The notes beneath the pieces were generated by a model. It saw only the letters and a list, made by a program, of their open reading frames with translations, was not told the origin of the DNA and searched no databases. A program made the translations under genes and the position numbers. A DNA stretch of 47,042 bases from an uncultured Lachnospiraceae bacterium (GTDB taxonomy: Bacteria; Bacillota; Clostridia; Lachnospirales; Lachnospiraceae): assembly GCA_947593735.1 (NCBI GenBank), contig CANQDT010000018.1, positions 1-47,042 of the forward strand, read 5' to 3'. Below, in pieces: positions 1-8,303 of this stretch (within the stretch, counting starts at the first letter, position 1; every line of letters begins with the position of its first letter).

Positions 1-2
1 GC

Positions 3-20
3 AGCCACCGAAAGATGGCT
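3..20 (-). terminator. Possible his-operon terminator hairpin
   Basis: A 7-bp stem (AGCCATC/GGTGGCT with one G-T pair) and a TTTC loop lie 58 bases beyond the hisB stop. Any U-tract would fall outside the window, so termination is inferred from position and stem only. Confidence 0.4.
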
Positions 21-40
21 TGTTTGTTGTGCGCATAAAG

Positions 41-64
41 TTATGGATACCCTCTACCTCTCAT
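41..64 (-). CDS. Candidate 7-residue micro-ORF after hisB
   Basis: A strong AGGAGG (75-80) overlaps the hisB stop codon and sits 10 bases before an ATG that opens MRGRGYP followed by TAA. The spacing suits translation initiation, and no longer gene follows in that frame before the edge. I do not recognise the peptide. It may be a chance ATG, the scar of a lost downstream his gene, or a real small peptide. Only the ribosome binding site supports it. Confidence 0.25.
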   Translation of the reverse strand: MRGRGYP

Positions 65-78
65 TTTCAATCTTCCTC

Positions 79-669
79 CTACAAAATTCCTTTTGTCGAT
101 AAAACGCCGGACGTCCTGCCGTCTCTCCCTGTCGCTGTGTCAAGCGCCCTCGCAAACGCCTTAAACATCGCCTCAATGAGATGATGGTTGTTCGTCCCCG
201 CCATTTTTACAAAATGCAGGTTCATTCCGGCGCTGCAGGATACCGCCTGGAAAAATTCCCGGACAGTCTCTGTCTCCAGTTCGCCCACGCGTTCCACCGT
301 AAAATCGAGATCCATCTGAAAATAGGGACGTCCTCCGAAATCCACGGCGCACAGGATCAGCGCGTCGTCCATGGGAACGACCGCAGATCCGTAACGGTTC
401 ATCCCGCGTTTCTCCCCGGCAGCCTCCCTGAGAGCCTGTCCGAGCACGATCCCGACGTCCTCCACCGTATGATGGGTATCAACGGCAAGATCCCCTGCCG
501 CGTCCAGCTTCAGGTCAAAATACCCGTGCCGCGCGAAGCTGGAGAGCATATGGTCGAAAAAACCGATCCCCGTATGAACGTCCGCGTTTCCTTCGCCGTC
601 CAGATCAACGGCAAGCACAATATCAGTCTCCCTGGTCTTTCTTGTCACTGTACTCTTACGCGTTTCCAT
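79..669 (-). CDS. hisB: Imidazoleglycerol-phosphate dehydratase
   Basis: HisB dehydrates imidazole-glycerol phosphate to imidazole-acetol phosphate in histidine synthesis, in the cytoplasm. The protein is about 196 residues, the usual monofunctional length. It shows the duplicated metal-binding motifs: GFFDHML near the N-terminus with DTHHTVED, and GTNNHHLIEAMFKA near the C-terminus. The ORF could start five codons earlier, but the ATG at 669 has GGAGG nine bases upstream and overlaps the hisD end by 14 bases, so I choose it. It is the fourth gene of hisZ-hisG-hisD-hisB. No phosphatase domain is fused, so histidinol phosphatase must be encoded elsewhere. Confidence 0.96.
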   Translation of the reverse strand: METRKSTVTRKTRETDIVLAVDLDGEGNADVHTGIGFFDHMLSSFARHGYFDLKLDAAGDLAVDTHHTVEDVGIVLGQALREAAGEKRGMNRYGSAVVPMDDALILCAVDFGGRPYFQMDLDFTVERVGELETETVREFFQAVSCSAGMNLHFVKMAGTNNHHLIEAMFKAFARALDTATGRDGRTSGVLSTKGIL

Positions 670-1966
670 CGTTTTCCTCCTCAAACCGTACTTTTATCGA
701 ATTGGCGTGCGCCGTCAGGCCCTCCGCCTCCGCAAACGCCACAATGTCCTTATGGACGGACCGCAGCGCGTCCTGCGAATAATAAATGACGCTCGATTTT
801 TTTATGAAATCATCCACGCCGAGCGGCGAGAAAAATTTCGCCGTCCCATTCGTCGGCAATACATGATTGGGTCCCGCAAAATAATCGCCCAACGGCTCCG
901 AGGAATATTCCCCGATAAAAATTGCTCCTGCATTGCGGATCTTTGTCATAACCTCGAACGGGTTTTCCGTCATCAGCTCCAGATGCTCCGACGCGATCTC
1001 ATTCGCCGCGGCGATCGCGTCGTCCATCGAATCCGCAATGAGAATATAACCGTACTGATCGAGCGATCTCCTGATGATATCCGCCCGGCTCAAAACAGCG
1101 GTGAACGCGTCGATCTGGTCGGACACCTGCCCGGCAAGCTCCCGGCTCGTCGTGACAAGGATCGCGCTGGCAAGCTCGTCGTGTTCCGCCTGCGACAGCA
1201 GATCCGCCGCCACATAACGGGGGTTTGCCGTCTCATCCGCCAGTACGAGGATCTCGCTCGGTCCGGCAATGGAATCAATGCTCACATGCCCGTATACCGC
1301 TTTCTTCGCTAGCGCGACATAAATATTGCCCGGTCCGACGATCTTATCGACCTTCGGAACCGTCGCCGTGCCGAACGCCAGCGCGCCGACCGCCTGCGCG
1401 CCCCCGACCTTATAGATGTCGGTCGCTCCCGCCTCATGCGCCGCCACCAGCGTTGTCGGCGTTACCTTCCCGTCTTTTCCGGGAGGCGTCACCATGATGA
1501 TCCGGTCGACACCCGCTACCTGCGCGGGCACAATATTCATGAGGACGGACGACGGATACGCCGCTTTTCCGCCCGGGACATATACGCCGACCTTTTCCAG
1601 CGGCGTCACCTTTTGCCCAAGCATCGTCCCGCTGTCTCCGCTGTCAAACCAGCTGTTCTGCCGCTGCTTTTCATGGTAAGTCCGAATATTGCGCAGGGAC
1701 GTCCGGATGATGCCGATGAGGCTCTCGTCCACGAGCGTATAGGCTTCCTCGATTTCTTCCTCCGTGACCTTCATCGTTTCCGCCGTCAGATGCGCGCCGT
1801 CAAATCGCGCCGTAAACTCCAGCAGCGCGTCGTCTCCCCTCTCCCTGACCTGATCCAGAATTTCCTGGACCCTGCCGGAATATTCCATATACTGGTTCGG
1901 GCTCCGTTTCAGAAGATTTGTCAAAATATCTTTTTTTGTCTGTTCATTCAAAGTCACAATGCGCAT
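656..1966 (-). CDS. hisD: Histidinol dehydrogenase
   Basis: HisD catalyses the last two steps of histidine synthesis, oxidising L-histidinol to L-histidine with two NAD+. At 436 residues it is full length. Zinc and catalytic residues are visible: Q259 and H262 in SQAEHDE, the ASEHLEL pair and the GPNHVLPT segment. The GPGNIYVALAKK and GPSEILV motifs are family hallmarks. It lies 15 bases after hisG and overlaps the hisB start, so translation with hisB is probably coupled. Confidence 0.97.
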   Translation of the reverse strand: MRIVTLNEQTKKDILTNLLKRSPNQYMEYSGRVQEILDQVRERGDDALLEFTARFDGAHLTAETMKVTEEEIEEAYTLVDESLIGIIRTSLRNIRTYHEKQRQNSWFDSGDSGTMLGQKVTPLEKVGVYVPGGKAAYPSSVLMNIVPAQVAGVDRIIMVTPPGKDGKVTPTTLVAAHEAGATDIYKVGGAQAVGALAFGTATVPKVDKIVGPGNIYVALAKKAVYGHVSIDSIAGPSEILVLADETANPRYVAADLLSQAEHDELASAILVTTSRELAGQVSDQIDAFTAVLSRADIIRRSLDQYGYILIADSMDDAIAAANEIASEHLELMTENPFEVMTKIRNAGAIFIGEYSSEPLGDYFAGPNHVLPTNGTAKFFSPLGVDDFIKKSSVIYYSQDALRSVHKDIVAFAEAEGLTAHANSIKVRFEEENDGNA

Positions 1967-1981
1967 ACCGCCGTTCCTCCC

Positions 1982-2626
1982 TTATCTCAGTTCCTGTAAT
2001 TTCCTCAGATCGGAAATCAGCTTCAAGATCCGCGTCTGCTCCATCTTCATGCTCACCTGGTTGACGACCATCTTCGCCGACAGCGGGCAGACTTCCTCCA
2101 GCACCTGCAGACCGTTTTCCCGCAGCGTGGATCCGGTCTCGACAATGTCTACAATGACCTCCGAAAGCCCCGCGATGGGAGCCAGCTCCACCGATCCGTT
2201 CAGCTTGATGATCTCCACGGTCTGATGCCGCTTGTTATAAAAATAATCCCTTGCGATATGCGGGTATTTGGTTGCCACCCGGATCAGTTCGTTGTGTTCG
2301 AGATATTCTCTCGCCGATTCCGGACCGCAGACGCACATCCGGCATTGCCCGAAGCCGAGATCGAGTACCTCATACAGCTGCCTGCCTTCCTCCAGGATCG
2401 TATCGGCGCCGACCACGCCGATATCGGCGGCGCCGTATTCCACATAGGTAGGCACGTCGCTTGCCTTTGCGAGAAAAAACCGGAGTTTCTTCTGTTCATT
2501 GACAAAGATCAGCTTCCGCGTCTTCTTGTCCTTCATCTCCTCGCAGGAGATCCCGATCTGTTCCAGGATCTCAAGCGCTTTCTCCGCCAGCCTTCCCTTG
2601 GCAAGCGCAAATGTAATATATCTCAT
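1982..2626 (-). CDS. hisG: ATP phosphoribosyltransferase, short catalytic subunit
   Basis: HisG condenses ATP with PRPP, the first committed step of histidine synthesis. At 214 residues it is the short form, which lacks the C-terminal allosteric domain and needs HisZ for activity and feedback control. The PRPP-binding region [15 protein letters not shown] is intact. hisZ ends three bases upstream, so the two hetero-octamer subunits are made from one message. This gene pair is typical of many Firmicutes. Confidence 0.97.
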   Translation of the reverse strand: MRYITFALAKGRLAEKALEILEQIGISCEEMKDKKTRKLIFVNEQKKLRFFLAKASDVPTYVEYGAADIGVVGADTILEEGRQLYEVLDLGFGQCRMCVCGPESAREYLEHNELIRVATKYPHIARDYFYNKRHQTVEIIKLNGSVELAPIAGLSEVIVDIVETGSTLRENGLQVLEEVCPLSAKMVVNQVSMKMEQTRILKLISDLRKLQELR

Positions 2627-2629
2627 GTT

Positions 2630-3895
2630 TTACAATCCTTTCAGAAATTCTTCGGTCTTTCTGTCCATGACTGTCCCGTCCGCCATATCGACCGTCCGGA
2701 CGATGCCGCTCTCGCGCAGATACAGCATATTCCCGATATGATGATCCCCCGCGTAATTCCGGTAATAGTCCAGATCTTTGCGGGACGACTGCCGCAGCAA
2801 TTCAACCGTGACATTTCTCTTCCGGAGCTCCGTCGCGAGGCGGATTGCCTCCTGCTGCCTATCCGGCTGATATAAGATCAGCGTATTGGCGTCATCGATC
2901 CGCGGATTGAGCTTTTGCCTGGACAGCGCCATCATCAGCTCGTCGATCACAAACGCGAACCCGATCGACGGCGCTTCTTTTCCAAACTGGGCGAGCAGGT
3001 CGTCATAACGACCGCCTTTCACGATCGCGTCGCCGGTGCCGTACGTATATCCCTTGAAGATAATACCGGTATAATACTGATACTGGCTCAGCATGCCGAG
3101 ATCGAAGCTGACCACGTCCTCCATCCCGTAACAGCGTAACGTCTGATATACTTTTTCCAACCGGTCCACCGCTTTCAGGGAAACCGGATTGTCCGTCATC
3201 TTCCTCGCCCGTTCCAGGATCTCCGTCCCGCCGTACAATTCCTGGAATTGAAGCAGGATTCCGGCAATCCGGTCGTCGATGGAGAGCGTTTCGATCAGAT
3301 TGGAAACGGCAAAATAATTCTTTGCCTCGATCGCGAGCCGCAGCGGCTCCGCCACTTCCCTGCCGAGCCCGGCTTCCTCCATCAGCCCGCGGAAAAAATC
3401 CACCTGCCCGACCGATACCTGAAATTCTTTCAGACCGGACGCCCTGAGACAGTGGATCGCGACGGCAAGCAGTTCCGCGTCCGCCGCCGAGCTGTCGTCA
3501 TTGATCAGTTCACAGCCAAGCTGCGTCGTCTCTTTGAGCTTTCCCTGATAATGGGAATGATTGATAAAGGTATTTCCTTTGTAGCTGAGGCGGATCGGCT
3601 CCTGCTCCTCCCCGTAATACTGGGCAACGCACCTGGCGATCGACGGCGTCATATCCGGACGCAGGACAAGCGTATTGTTCTCCCGGTCAAAAAATTTGTA
3701 CATTTCTCTGGAGCTGACCGTTCCTTTTTCATGATTGAATATGTCAAAAAATTCAAATGTCGGCGTCTGGATCTGACGGTACCCGTACAGCTCGGTCACC
3801 TTTTGCAGCGTCCGCTCCACCTGAATCTTTCTCTTACATTCGCTGTCATAAATATCCCGGACTCCTTCCGGGGTATGCAGTAATCTGTCTATCAT
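2630..3895 (-). CDS. hisZ: ATP phosphoribosyltransferase regulatory subunit
   Basis: HisZ is a histidyl-tRNA synthetase paralogue that does not charge tRNA but binds short HisG and confers histidine feedback. The class II synthetase core is visible (TPEGVRDIY, LRPDMTPSIARCVAQ, GGRYDDLLAQFG), with a C-terminal region shorter than in true HisRS. The frame is open much further upstream, into recU. I choose the ATG at 3895 (421 residues) because MIDRLLHTPEGVRD is the normal N-terminus and AAGGAAG lies eight bases before it. The promoter at 3953-3981 would be inside the gene if the longer start were used. Confidence 0.94.
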   Translation of the reverse strand: MIDRLLHTPEGVRDIYDSECKRKIQVERTLQKVTELYGYRQIQTPTFEFFDIFNHEKGTVSSREMYKFFDRENNTLVLRPDMTPSIARCVAQYYGEEQEPIRLSYKGNTFINHSHYQGKLKETTQLGCELINDDSSAADAELLAVAIHCLRASGLKEFQVSVGQVDFFRGLMEEAGLGREVAEPLRLAIEAKNYFAVSNLIETLSIDDRIAGILLQFQELYGGTEILERARKMTDNPVSLKAVDRLEKVYQTLRCYGMEDVVSFDLGMLSQYQYYTGIIFKGYTYGTGDAIVKGGRYDDLLAQFGKEAPSIGFAFVIDELMMALSRQKLNPRIDDANTLILYQPDRQQEAIRLATELRKRNVTVELLRQSSRKDLDYYRNYAGDHHIGNMLYLRESGIVRTVDMADGTVMDRKTEEFLKGL

Positions 3896-3915
3896 AAGAG
3901 GTTCTTCCTTTGCTT

Positions 3916-3933
3916 TAGCACAGTACAGTGCTA
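3916..3933 (-). promoter_or_regulatory. Palindrome downstream of the his promoter, candidate operator
   Basis: TAGCAC and GTGCTA form perfect 6-bp arms around a 6-base centre, about 13-30 bases after the expected transcription start and before the hisZ ribosome binding site. The place suits a repressor roadblock. Known TrpR/YerC-like histidine regulators (HisR) in Firmicutes are a plausible binder, but that assignment is inference. Confidence 0.45.
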
Positions 3934-3952
3934 CTTCGTTAAATTGTTTTCT

Positions 3953-3981
3953 ATCATATCTCACTTTTGCCGGATTGTCAA
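3953..3981 (-). promoter_or_regulatory. Sigma-A promoter of the his operon
   Basis: TTGACA (3976-3981), a 17-base spacer and TATGAT (3953-3958) precede hisZ. The -35 box lies within the last codons of recU. It matches the vegetative consensus at 11 of 12 positions. Confidence 0.8.
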
Positions 3982-4497
3982 ATCCATTTTGATCTCTTCC
4001 AGATAATGAAGATAAATACCGCGCTCCATGCGGATAAAAAAGCGGGGATCCAGCTCGGAATATTTGAAATTCTTCGGCTTCCCTTCCTCCTGCCTCCGCC
4101 AGTATCCCATCAGTTCCTGAAACCGGAGATAATAACACTCGTTCCGGTCCGTAAAGCAGACCAGCAGGAAACTGATGCCGCCCTGCTCCTCAAACTCTTT
4201 CATGAACGCGATCTGATGGGGGTGGATATTTTGCAGCGGGAACGTATCCGACGCGCACTCTTTCGCGTCAAAGCAGATCGGATATCCCTGCACGATCCCG
4301 ATATAATCCACCGTACTTTTCTGTTCAAAATACGCAAGCGTGATATGGCGCGAATTCTGGTCGATCTCTACCGGCTTGATCGGCGTTGGGATCTTCTGCA
4401 CCAGCGCCAGTTTTTTTTCGCGATACGTTTCATTTGTAAAATTGATCAATTCCTCCAGGGAAGATCCGCGGAGTCCTCTGGAATTCCAGGTTGCCAT
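3961..4497 (-). CDS. recU: Holliday junction resolvase RecU
   Basis: RecU cleaves Holliday junctions in recombinational repair and chromosome segregation and is the Firmicutes counterpart of RuvC. The 178-residue protein begins with NSRGLRGSSLEELINFTN and continues with the VQKIPTPIKP segment. The PD-(D/E)XK nuclease core is visible as STVDYIG and FDAKEC, giving the D...ExK arrangement. I choose the ATG at 4497, which has GGAGA about 11 bases upstream, over an ATG 11 codons earlier. The gene ends on the his promoter. Confidence 0.92.
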   Translation of the reverse strand: MATWNSRGLRGSSLEELINFTNETYREKKLALVQKIPTPIKPVEIDQNSRHITLAYFEQKSTVDYIGIVQGYPICFDAKECASDTFPLQNIHPHQIAFMKEFEEQGGISFLLVCFTDRNECYYLRFQELMGYWRRQEEGKPKNFKYSELDPRFFIRMERGIYLHYLEEIKMDLTIRQK

Positions 4498-4533
4498 TGT
4501 TCTTCTTCTCCATCTGTTTTTCCTGTCCATATG

Positions 4534-4554
4534 CCGCCGGAAACTCCGGCGGTC
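4534..4554 (-). repeat. GC-rich hairpin between pseudouridine synthase and recU
   Basis: CCGCCGGA and TCCGGCGG pair perfectly around a 3-base loop, overlapping the stop codon of the upstream gene. No U-tract follows, so it is not a standard terminator. It could stabilise the upstream message end or dampen recU expression. Confidence 0.5.
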
Positions 4555-5518
4555 ACAGTCCCTCCTGTTCGATCACCGTCTGGAACAGCCGGGGAAGCGG
4601 CGCCTGAAAGCGCTGTCCGGACAGATATCCGAGCGTTCCTCCCGTCTGACCGAACCGGAGTTCAAACGCGTGAAGCAGCTGGCGGCTGCAATGATACTTC
4701 TGCCTGAGCCATCGGTTGGCGTCCGGGTTCCCATATTTGGGATCTCCGAGGATCGGATGCCCGACCGAAGCCAGATGCGCCCTGATCTGATGGGTCTTTC
4801 CCGTAACGAGCTCGACCTTCAGCAGCGTACATCTGCCGTTGGTTGAGATCGGATGATACCGGGTGACGACCGGAACCGCCCCTTCTGTCCGCACAGCATG
4901 GAGCGCGACCGTATTCGTCTTCGGATTTTTCCGGAGATATCCTTCTATCGTCTGATTGCTTTCCATCCGCCCTTTTACAAGCGCAAGATAATATTTTCGT
5001 ATTTTTTTCTCATGAAGCAGCTCTGCCACTCCCTGCAGTCCCGGGATGGAACATCCGCCGATGATCAACCCGCTTGTGTTCCGGTCCAACCGGTTGCAGA
5101 TCGAAGGCTTTACCGTCCTGCCCTCCAGTCCTTTTTTCCGGACATGGCGGATCAGATAATCATTGATGGAAACGTCCCCCTCCTTCGCCTTCTGCGACAG
5201 CATGCCCGCCGGCTTGTTGATCAGGATGATATGGTCGTCCTCATAAATGATATCGAGCGTATAGGGCGGCAGATCCTCCGTCCTGCCGCGCCTGTTCTCC
5301 GATGCCAGGGCGGCGTATGTCTCGTCGGAGAAATAAAGCTGAATGGAATCGCCCGCCGTGAGCTTTTCATTCCCCTCCGCCTTTTTGTTGTTTAATTTGA
5401 TATTCTTTTTGCGGAGCATTTTGTACAGGAAGCCTTTCCCGGCGTTCCCAAGCAGTTTGGAAAGCGTCTTATCCAGCCTTTGTCCTGCCTCCGCCTCGGA
5501 AATAATGATCTCTTTCAT
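4553..5518 (-). CDS. RluA-family 23S/tRNA pseudouridine synthase
   Basis: This enzyme isomerises uridine to pseudouridine in structured RNA. An S4 RNA-binding domain occupies about residues 1-65 (GQRLDKTLSKLLG...KLNNKK). The RluA catalytic domain follows, with NRLDRNTSGL carrying the catalytic Asp; the usual His before RLD is Asn here. The LVTGKTHQIRAHLA motif is intact. At 321 residues the length is normal for RluC/RluD-like proteins. The RNA target cannot be read from sequence. It starts one base after the stop of the upstream membrane protein gene. Confidence 0.92.
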   Translation of the reverse strand: MKEIIISEAEAGQRLDKTLSKLLGNAGKGFLYKMLRKKNIKLNNKKAEGNEKLTAGDSIQLYFSDETYAALASENRRGRTEDLPPYTLDIIYEDDHIILINKPAGMLSQKAKEGDVSINDYLIRHVRKKGLEGRTVKPSICNRLDRNTSGLIIGGCSIPGLQGVAELLHEKKIRKYYLALVKGRMESNQTIEGYLRKNPKTNTVALHAVRTEGAVPVVTRYHPISTNGRCTLLKVELVTGKTHQIRAHLASVGHPILGDPKYGNPDANRWLRQKYHCSRQLLHAFELRFGQTGGTLGYLSGQRFQAPLPRLFQTVIEQEGL

Positions 5519-5519
5519 C

Positions 5520-5993
5520 TCAGATACATTCGCTTAATATGCGCTGCGCGATTTCCTCGTTTACTTCGTTCCTCAGTTCGGCGGCGTATTGCTGGGTCTT
5601 CGTCCTTTTGCCCAGCTGCTCGATCTGGTCAAAGGTATCATAAATTTCCCCGCCTGTAATGATGCAGAGCGGGATGAACGTCACCTTGTTCCGCCGCACC
5701 GCCGCCAGGTCGTACAGCATCACCGCGTCGTCAAAATATGCGCCGATATCCTCATAATATTCAATATCGTCTTTTTTCGCCGTGTGGTATGGAAATAAGA
5801 CGATATATTCGACCCATACCCGGGCTGCCGGCAGTACGCAGAGGATCCCTGCCACCAATAAAATAACCCCTGCCGTGTTGCCAAGCAATTTGCCCGGAAC
5901 AACCAGCGCGGCGATCACCGCGATCCAGATCAGCGACCGCAGCAGCAATGTTTTTTTCCGCCAGTTGATATAGCCATATTGTCCCTTTTTCAT
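5520..5993 (-). CDS. Small membrane protein of unknown function
   Basis: I do not recognise this 157-residue protein. It has a short basic N-terminus and two adjacent hydrophobic segments (about residues 17-35 and 37-60), then a roughly 95-residue soluble tail rich in acidic and aromatic residues (DDIEYYEDIGAYFDD). A hairpin with both ends in the cytoplasm is the simplest topology. It is the first gene of a unit with the pseudouridine synthase and recU, behind its own sigma-A promoter. The frame is conserved-looking and well spaced, so a real gene is likely. Confidence 0.8.
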   Translation of the reverse strand: MKKGQYGYINWRKKTLLLRSLIWIAVIAALVVPGKLLGNTAGVILLVAGILCVLPAARVWVEYIVLFPYHTAKKDDIEYYEDIGAYFDDAVMLYDLAAVRRNKVTFIPLCIITGGEIYDTFDQIEQLGKRTKTQQYAAELRNEVNEEIAQRILSECI

Positions 5994-6031
5994 CGTTCCC
6001 TCTCTTTATCTCCGTATCGGTTCCGGTTTCC

Positions 6032-6060
6032 AGTATACTGAATTTTGTGTGTCCGGTCAA
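6032..6060 (-). promoter_or_regulatory. Sigma-A promoter of the membrane protein-rlu-recU unit
   Basis: TTGACC (6055-6060), 17 bases, TATACT (6032-6037). It lies in the gap between the upstream rRNA methyltransferase stop and the membrane protein start. Confidence 0.75.
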
Positions 6061-6097
6061 CCTGTTCCCGTTCCATGATCTGCCGGGGCGCTTCCCG

Positions 6098-7459
6098 TTA
6101 CAGCCATCGCCACCCCGGATAGTATTTATTTTTGCACATGCCGCCGCTGATCTTGCCCCATCCGAGCGGAAATCCGTCCACTCCGAGCAGCGCCCAGCCG
6201 TCCTTTCCCTCCGCCGGTATCGTCTCGCATTTCAAATACTTCACGACCCGCGGATTCTCCGACGGAAAAGAAATAAAATTGGAAAAGGAATCTCCGGTCA
6301 TTGCCATTGCCAGCGCCTGGGACGGCTCAAACCGGTTTTTTTTCAGGAAGCCGAGCAATAATCCCGAACATAAAATGTGCAGCCCCCTGATATCCGGCAC
6401 TCCGTCCGGAAGCAGAAATACCTTGTCCCCGACGATCTCCACGCGCGCCGGATCCGGTTTCCAGGATACCATCTCAAAAAAATCTTCCATTTCCCGCGGC
6501 GCCGCCGATGCCCGTTTCTCATAGGCAGGAAGCGCCGGTTCCGGGGCGGATCCGGTTTTCCGGAACAGCGCCGCGAAATGCCCCTCCCCTTTTACGCGGT
6601 GCGGCCATAACCGGCGGCACAGCTTCAATTCTTCTCTTCCGCCACTCACCCATTCAGGATGGCCGGTATCAAATCCCTCGACCATCGGCAGCGCGCACAG
6701 CTCCATATCCGGGAACCGATCCAGCACATCATTCACGCTGCCCTCGTTTTCCAGCGGAGAAAATGTGCAGGTGGAATATAACAAAAGCCCTCCCGGTCTG
6801 AGCATCCCGACCGCGTCCGCGAGGATCTCCCTCTGCAGCCTGCTGTAATACTCGGGGCCATACGCGAGCCAGCTTGCGGTTCCCGCCGGCTTTTTCCGAA
6901 ACATTCCCTCGCCGGAGCAGGGCGCGTCGATCAGGATTTTGTCAAAAAAGCCGGGGAACCGCCGCGCGAGCGTCCCGGGCGGCTCGCTCAGCACGACCGC
7001 GTTCGGGATCCCGAATAACTCGATATTCTTCAACAGCGCTTTCGCCCGGGAGCTGCTGATATCGTTGGACACCAACAGACCCTTCCCTTTCAGCTTCGCG
7101 CCAAGCTCGGTCGATTTTCCTCCCGGCGCCGCGCAAAGATCCAGGACGCGGTCGCCCGGCTCCACCGGAAGCATCGCCGCCGGCGCCATCGCGCTCGGCT
7201 CCTGCAGATAATACAAACCGGCATAATAATAAGGGTGTTTCGCCATTGACGCGCCACCCTCGTAATAATATCCGTTTTCCGTCCACGGGACTTTGGACAG
7301 AGAAAGGCCGGATAACTGTAAAAAATTATCCGGCGCTATTTTCCATTCATTCACGCGAAGACCGGAATATCCTTTCTGCCCATAGCTTTCCTGAAAGGCG
7401 GAAAACTCCCGGTCAAGCAATTCATTCATCGTATCCATAAAACTCTGCGGTAAATTCAC
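6098..7459 (-). CDS. RsmB/RsmF-type rRNA 5-methylcytosine methyltransferase
   Basis: This SAM-dependent enzyme methylates cytosine C5 in rRNA. The NOL1/NOP2/Sun core occupies about residues 70-300. It includes the SAM-binding LDLCAAPGGKSTE, then LIDAPCSGEGMFRK and LLYSTCTFSPLENE, whose two cysteines are the release and nucleophilic residues. The C-terminal 150 residues (FEMVSWKPDPARVE to the end) resemble the RsmF-specific PUA-like extension and end in GWGK-type RNA-binding sequence. At 453 residues it fits RsmF-like proteins of clostridia. It is the last gene after spoIVA, rnhA and the alarmone synthetase. Confidence 0.92.
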   Translation of the reverse strand: MNLPQSFMDTMNELLDREFSAFQESYGQKGYSGLRVNEWKIAPDNFLQLSGLSLSKVPWTENGYYYEGGASMAKHPYYYAGLYYLQEPSAMAPAAMLPVEPGDRVLDLCAAPGGKSTELGAKLKGKGLLVSNDISSSRAKALLKNIELFGIPNAVVLSEPPGTLARRFPGFFDKILIDAPCSGEGMFRKKPAGTASWLAYGPEYYSRLQREILADAVGMLRPGGLLLYSTCTFSPLENEGSVNDVLDRFPDMELCALPMVEGFDTGHPEWVSGGREELKLCRRLWPHRVKGEGHFAALFRKTGSAPEPALPAYEKRASAAPREMEDFFEMVSWKPDPARVEIVGDKVFLLPDGVPDIRGLHILCSGLLLGFLKKNRFEPSQALAMAMTGDSFSNFISFPSENPRVVKYLKCETIPAEGKDGWALLGVDGFPLGWGKISGGMCKNKYYPGWRWL

Positions 7460-7474
7460 GATCGATTCCTCCGG

Positions 7475-8278
7475 CTAATTCGTTTCCTGCGCCCGGTAGC
7501 CCTCGGCGATATGATCAAGCTGGACGGAAAAATGGATCAGCTGATCCAGCCCGCCTTCTTCATATACCCGGTAAAATTCATCCTGAATCTTCACTACCTC
7601 TCTTTTATTTGCCACTTTATACAGATTCTGAATATTTGTCAAGATGGTTGCCACAACATTCGCCTTGATCTGGAACGAATTTTGCGCGTCCATGATCTCA
7701 TTCCGGACTGTGGACATCTCTTTATCAAGCGCCACCACCGCGTCCGCCGCGTTCAGGAGCCGCTGGTTCAGATGTTCCGGGATATTTCCTTTATATTTGT
7801 ATTGCAGGGAATGTTCCACGGTCGCCCAGAAATCCATCGCCATCGTGCGGATCTGGATCTCCACCTGGAGCCGTTTCGGTCCGTTTAACGTATTGACCGT
7901 ATAATAAACGATCATATGATAGCTGCGGTATCCGCTTGATTTGGGCGTGTCGATATAGTTCTTCTCGCTCTTCACTTCCAGATCGTTGCGTTCCCGGATC
8001 AGATGGACCACTTTCTCGATGTCCTCCGCGAACTGGCAGGTAATGCGGATCCCGGCGATATCCTCCAGCCGTTCCTCGAACTGATCCATCGGAATCTTCT
8101 TTTTTTGTACTTTATCTAAAATACTCGAAATTTTCTTGACTCTTCCTTCCACCTGCTCGATGGGAGAATAGATCCCCTTGCTTCTGGATTCTATGATGAT
8201 ATGTTCAAAATTCAGTACTAATTCTTTCACCGCCAACTCATACGGAATCAGAATTTCTCTCCATAACTGTATTTCCAT
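7475..8278 (-). CDS. Small alarmone synthetase, RelA/SpoT-domain (p)ppGpp synthetase
   Basis: This single-domain enzyme transfers pyrophosphate from ATP to GTP or GDP to make (p)ppGpp. The synthetase motifs are clear: DIAGIRITCQF, TPKSSGYRSYH, and VEIQIRTMAMDFWATVEHSLQYK. No HD hydrolase, TGS or ACT domain is present, so it is a synthesis-only enzyme of the RelP/RelQ class. At 267 residues it is longer than typical RelQ because of a helical C-terminal tail of about 60 residues, which may drive oligomerisation. It lies 25 bases after rnhA and probably shares a message with spoIVA. Confidence 0.92.
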   Translation of the reverse strand: MEIQLWREILIPYELAVKELVLNFEHIIIESRSKGIYSPIEQVEGRVKKISSILDKVQKKKIPMDQFEERLEDIAGIRITCQFAEDIEKVVHLIRERNDLEVKSEKNYIDTPKSSGYRSYHMIVYYTVNTLNGPKRLQVEIQIRTMAMDFWATVEHSLQYKYKGNIPEHLNQRLLNAADAVVALDKEMSTVRNEIMDAQNSFQIKANVVATILTNIQNLYKVANKREVVKIQDEFYRVYEEGGLDQLIHFSVQLDHIAEGYRAQETN

Positions 8279-8303
8279 ATTGCCTCACTCCTTCGTACTG
8301 ATT

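Noticed and set aside
3896-4138. Longer hisZ N-terminus of 81 residues
   Set aside because: It would run through the his promoter and recU, and is not part of the HisZ family; the ATG at 3895 has a suitable ribosome binding site.
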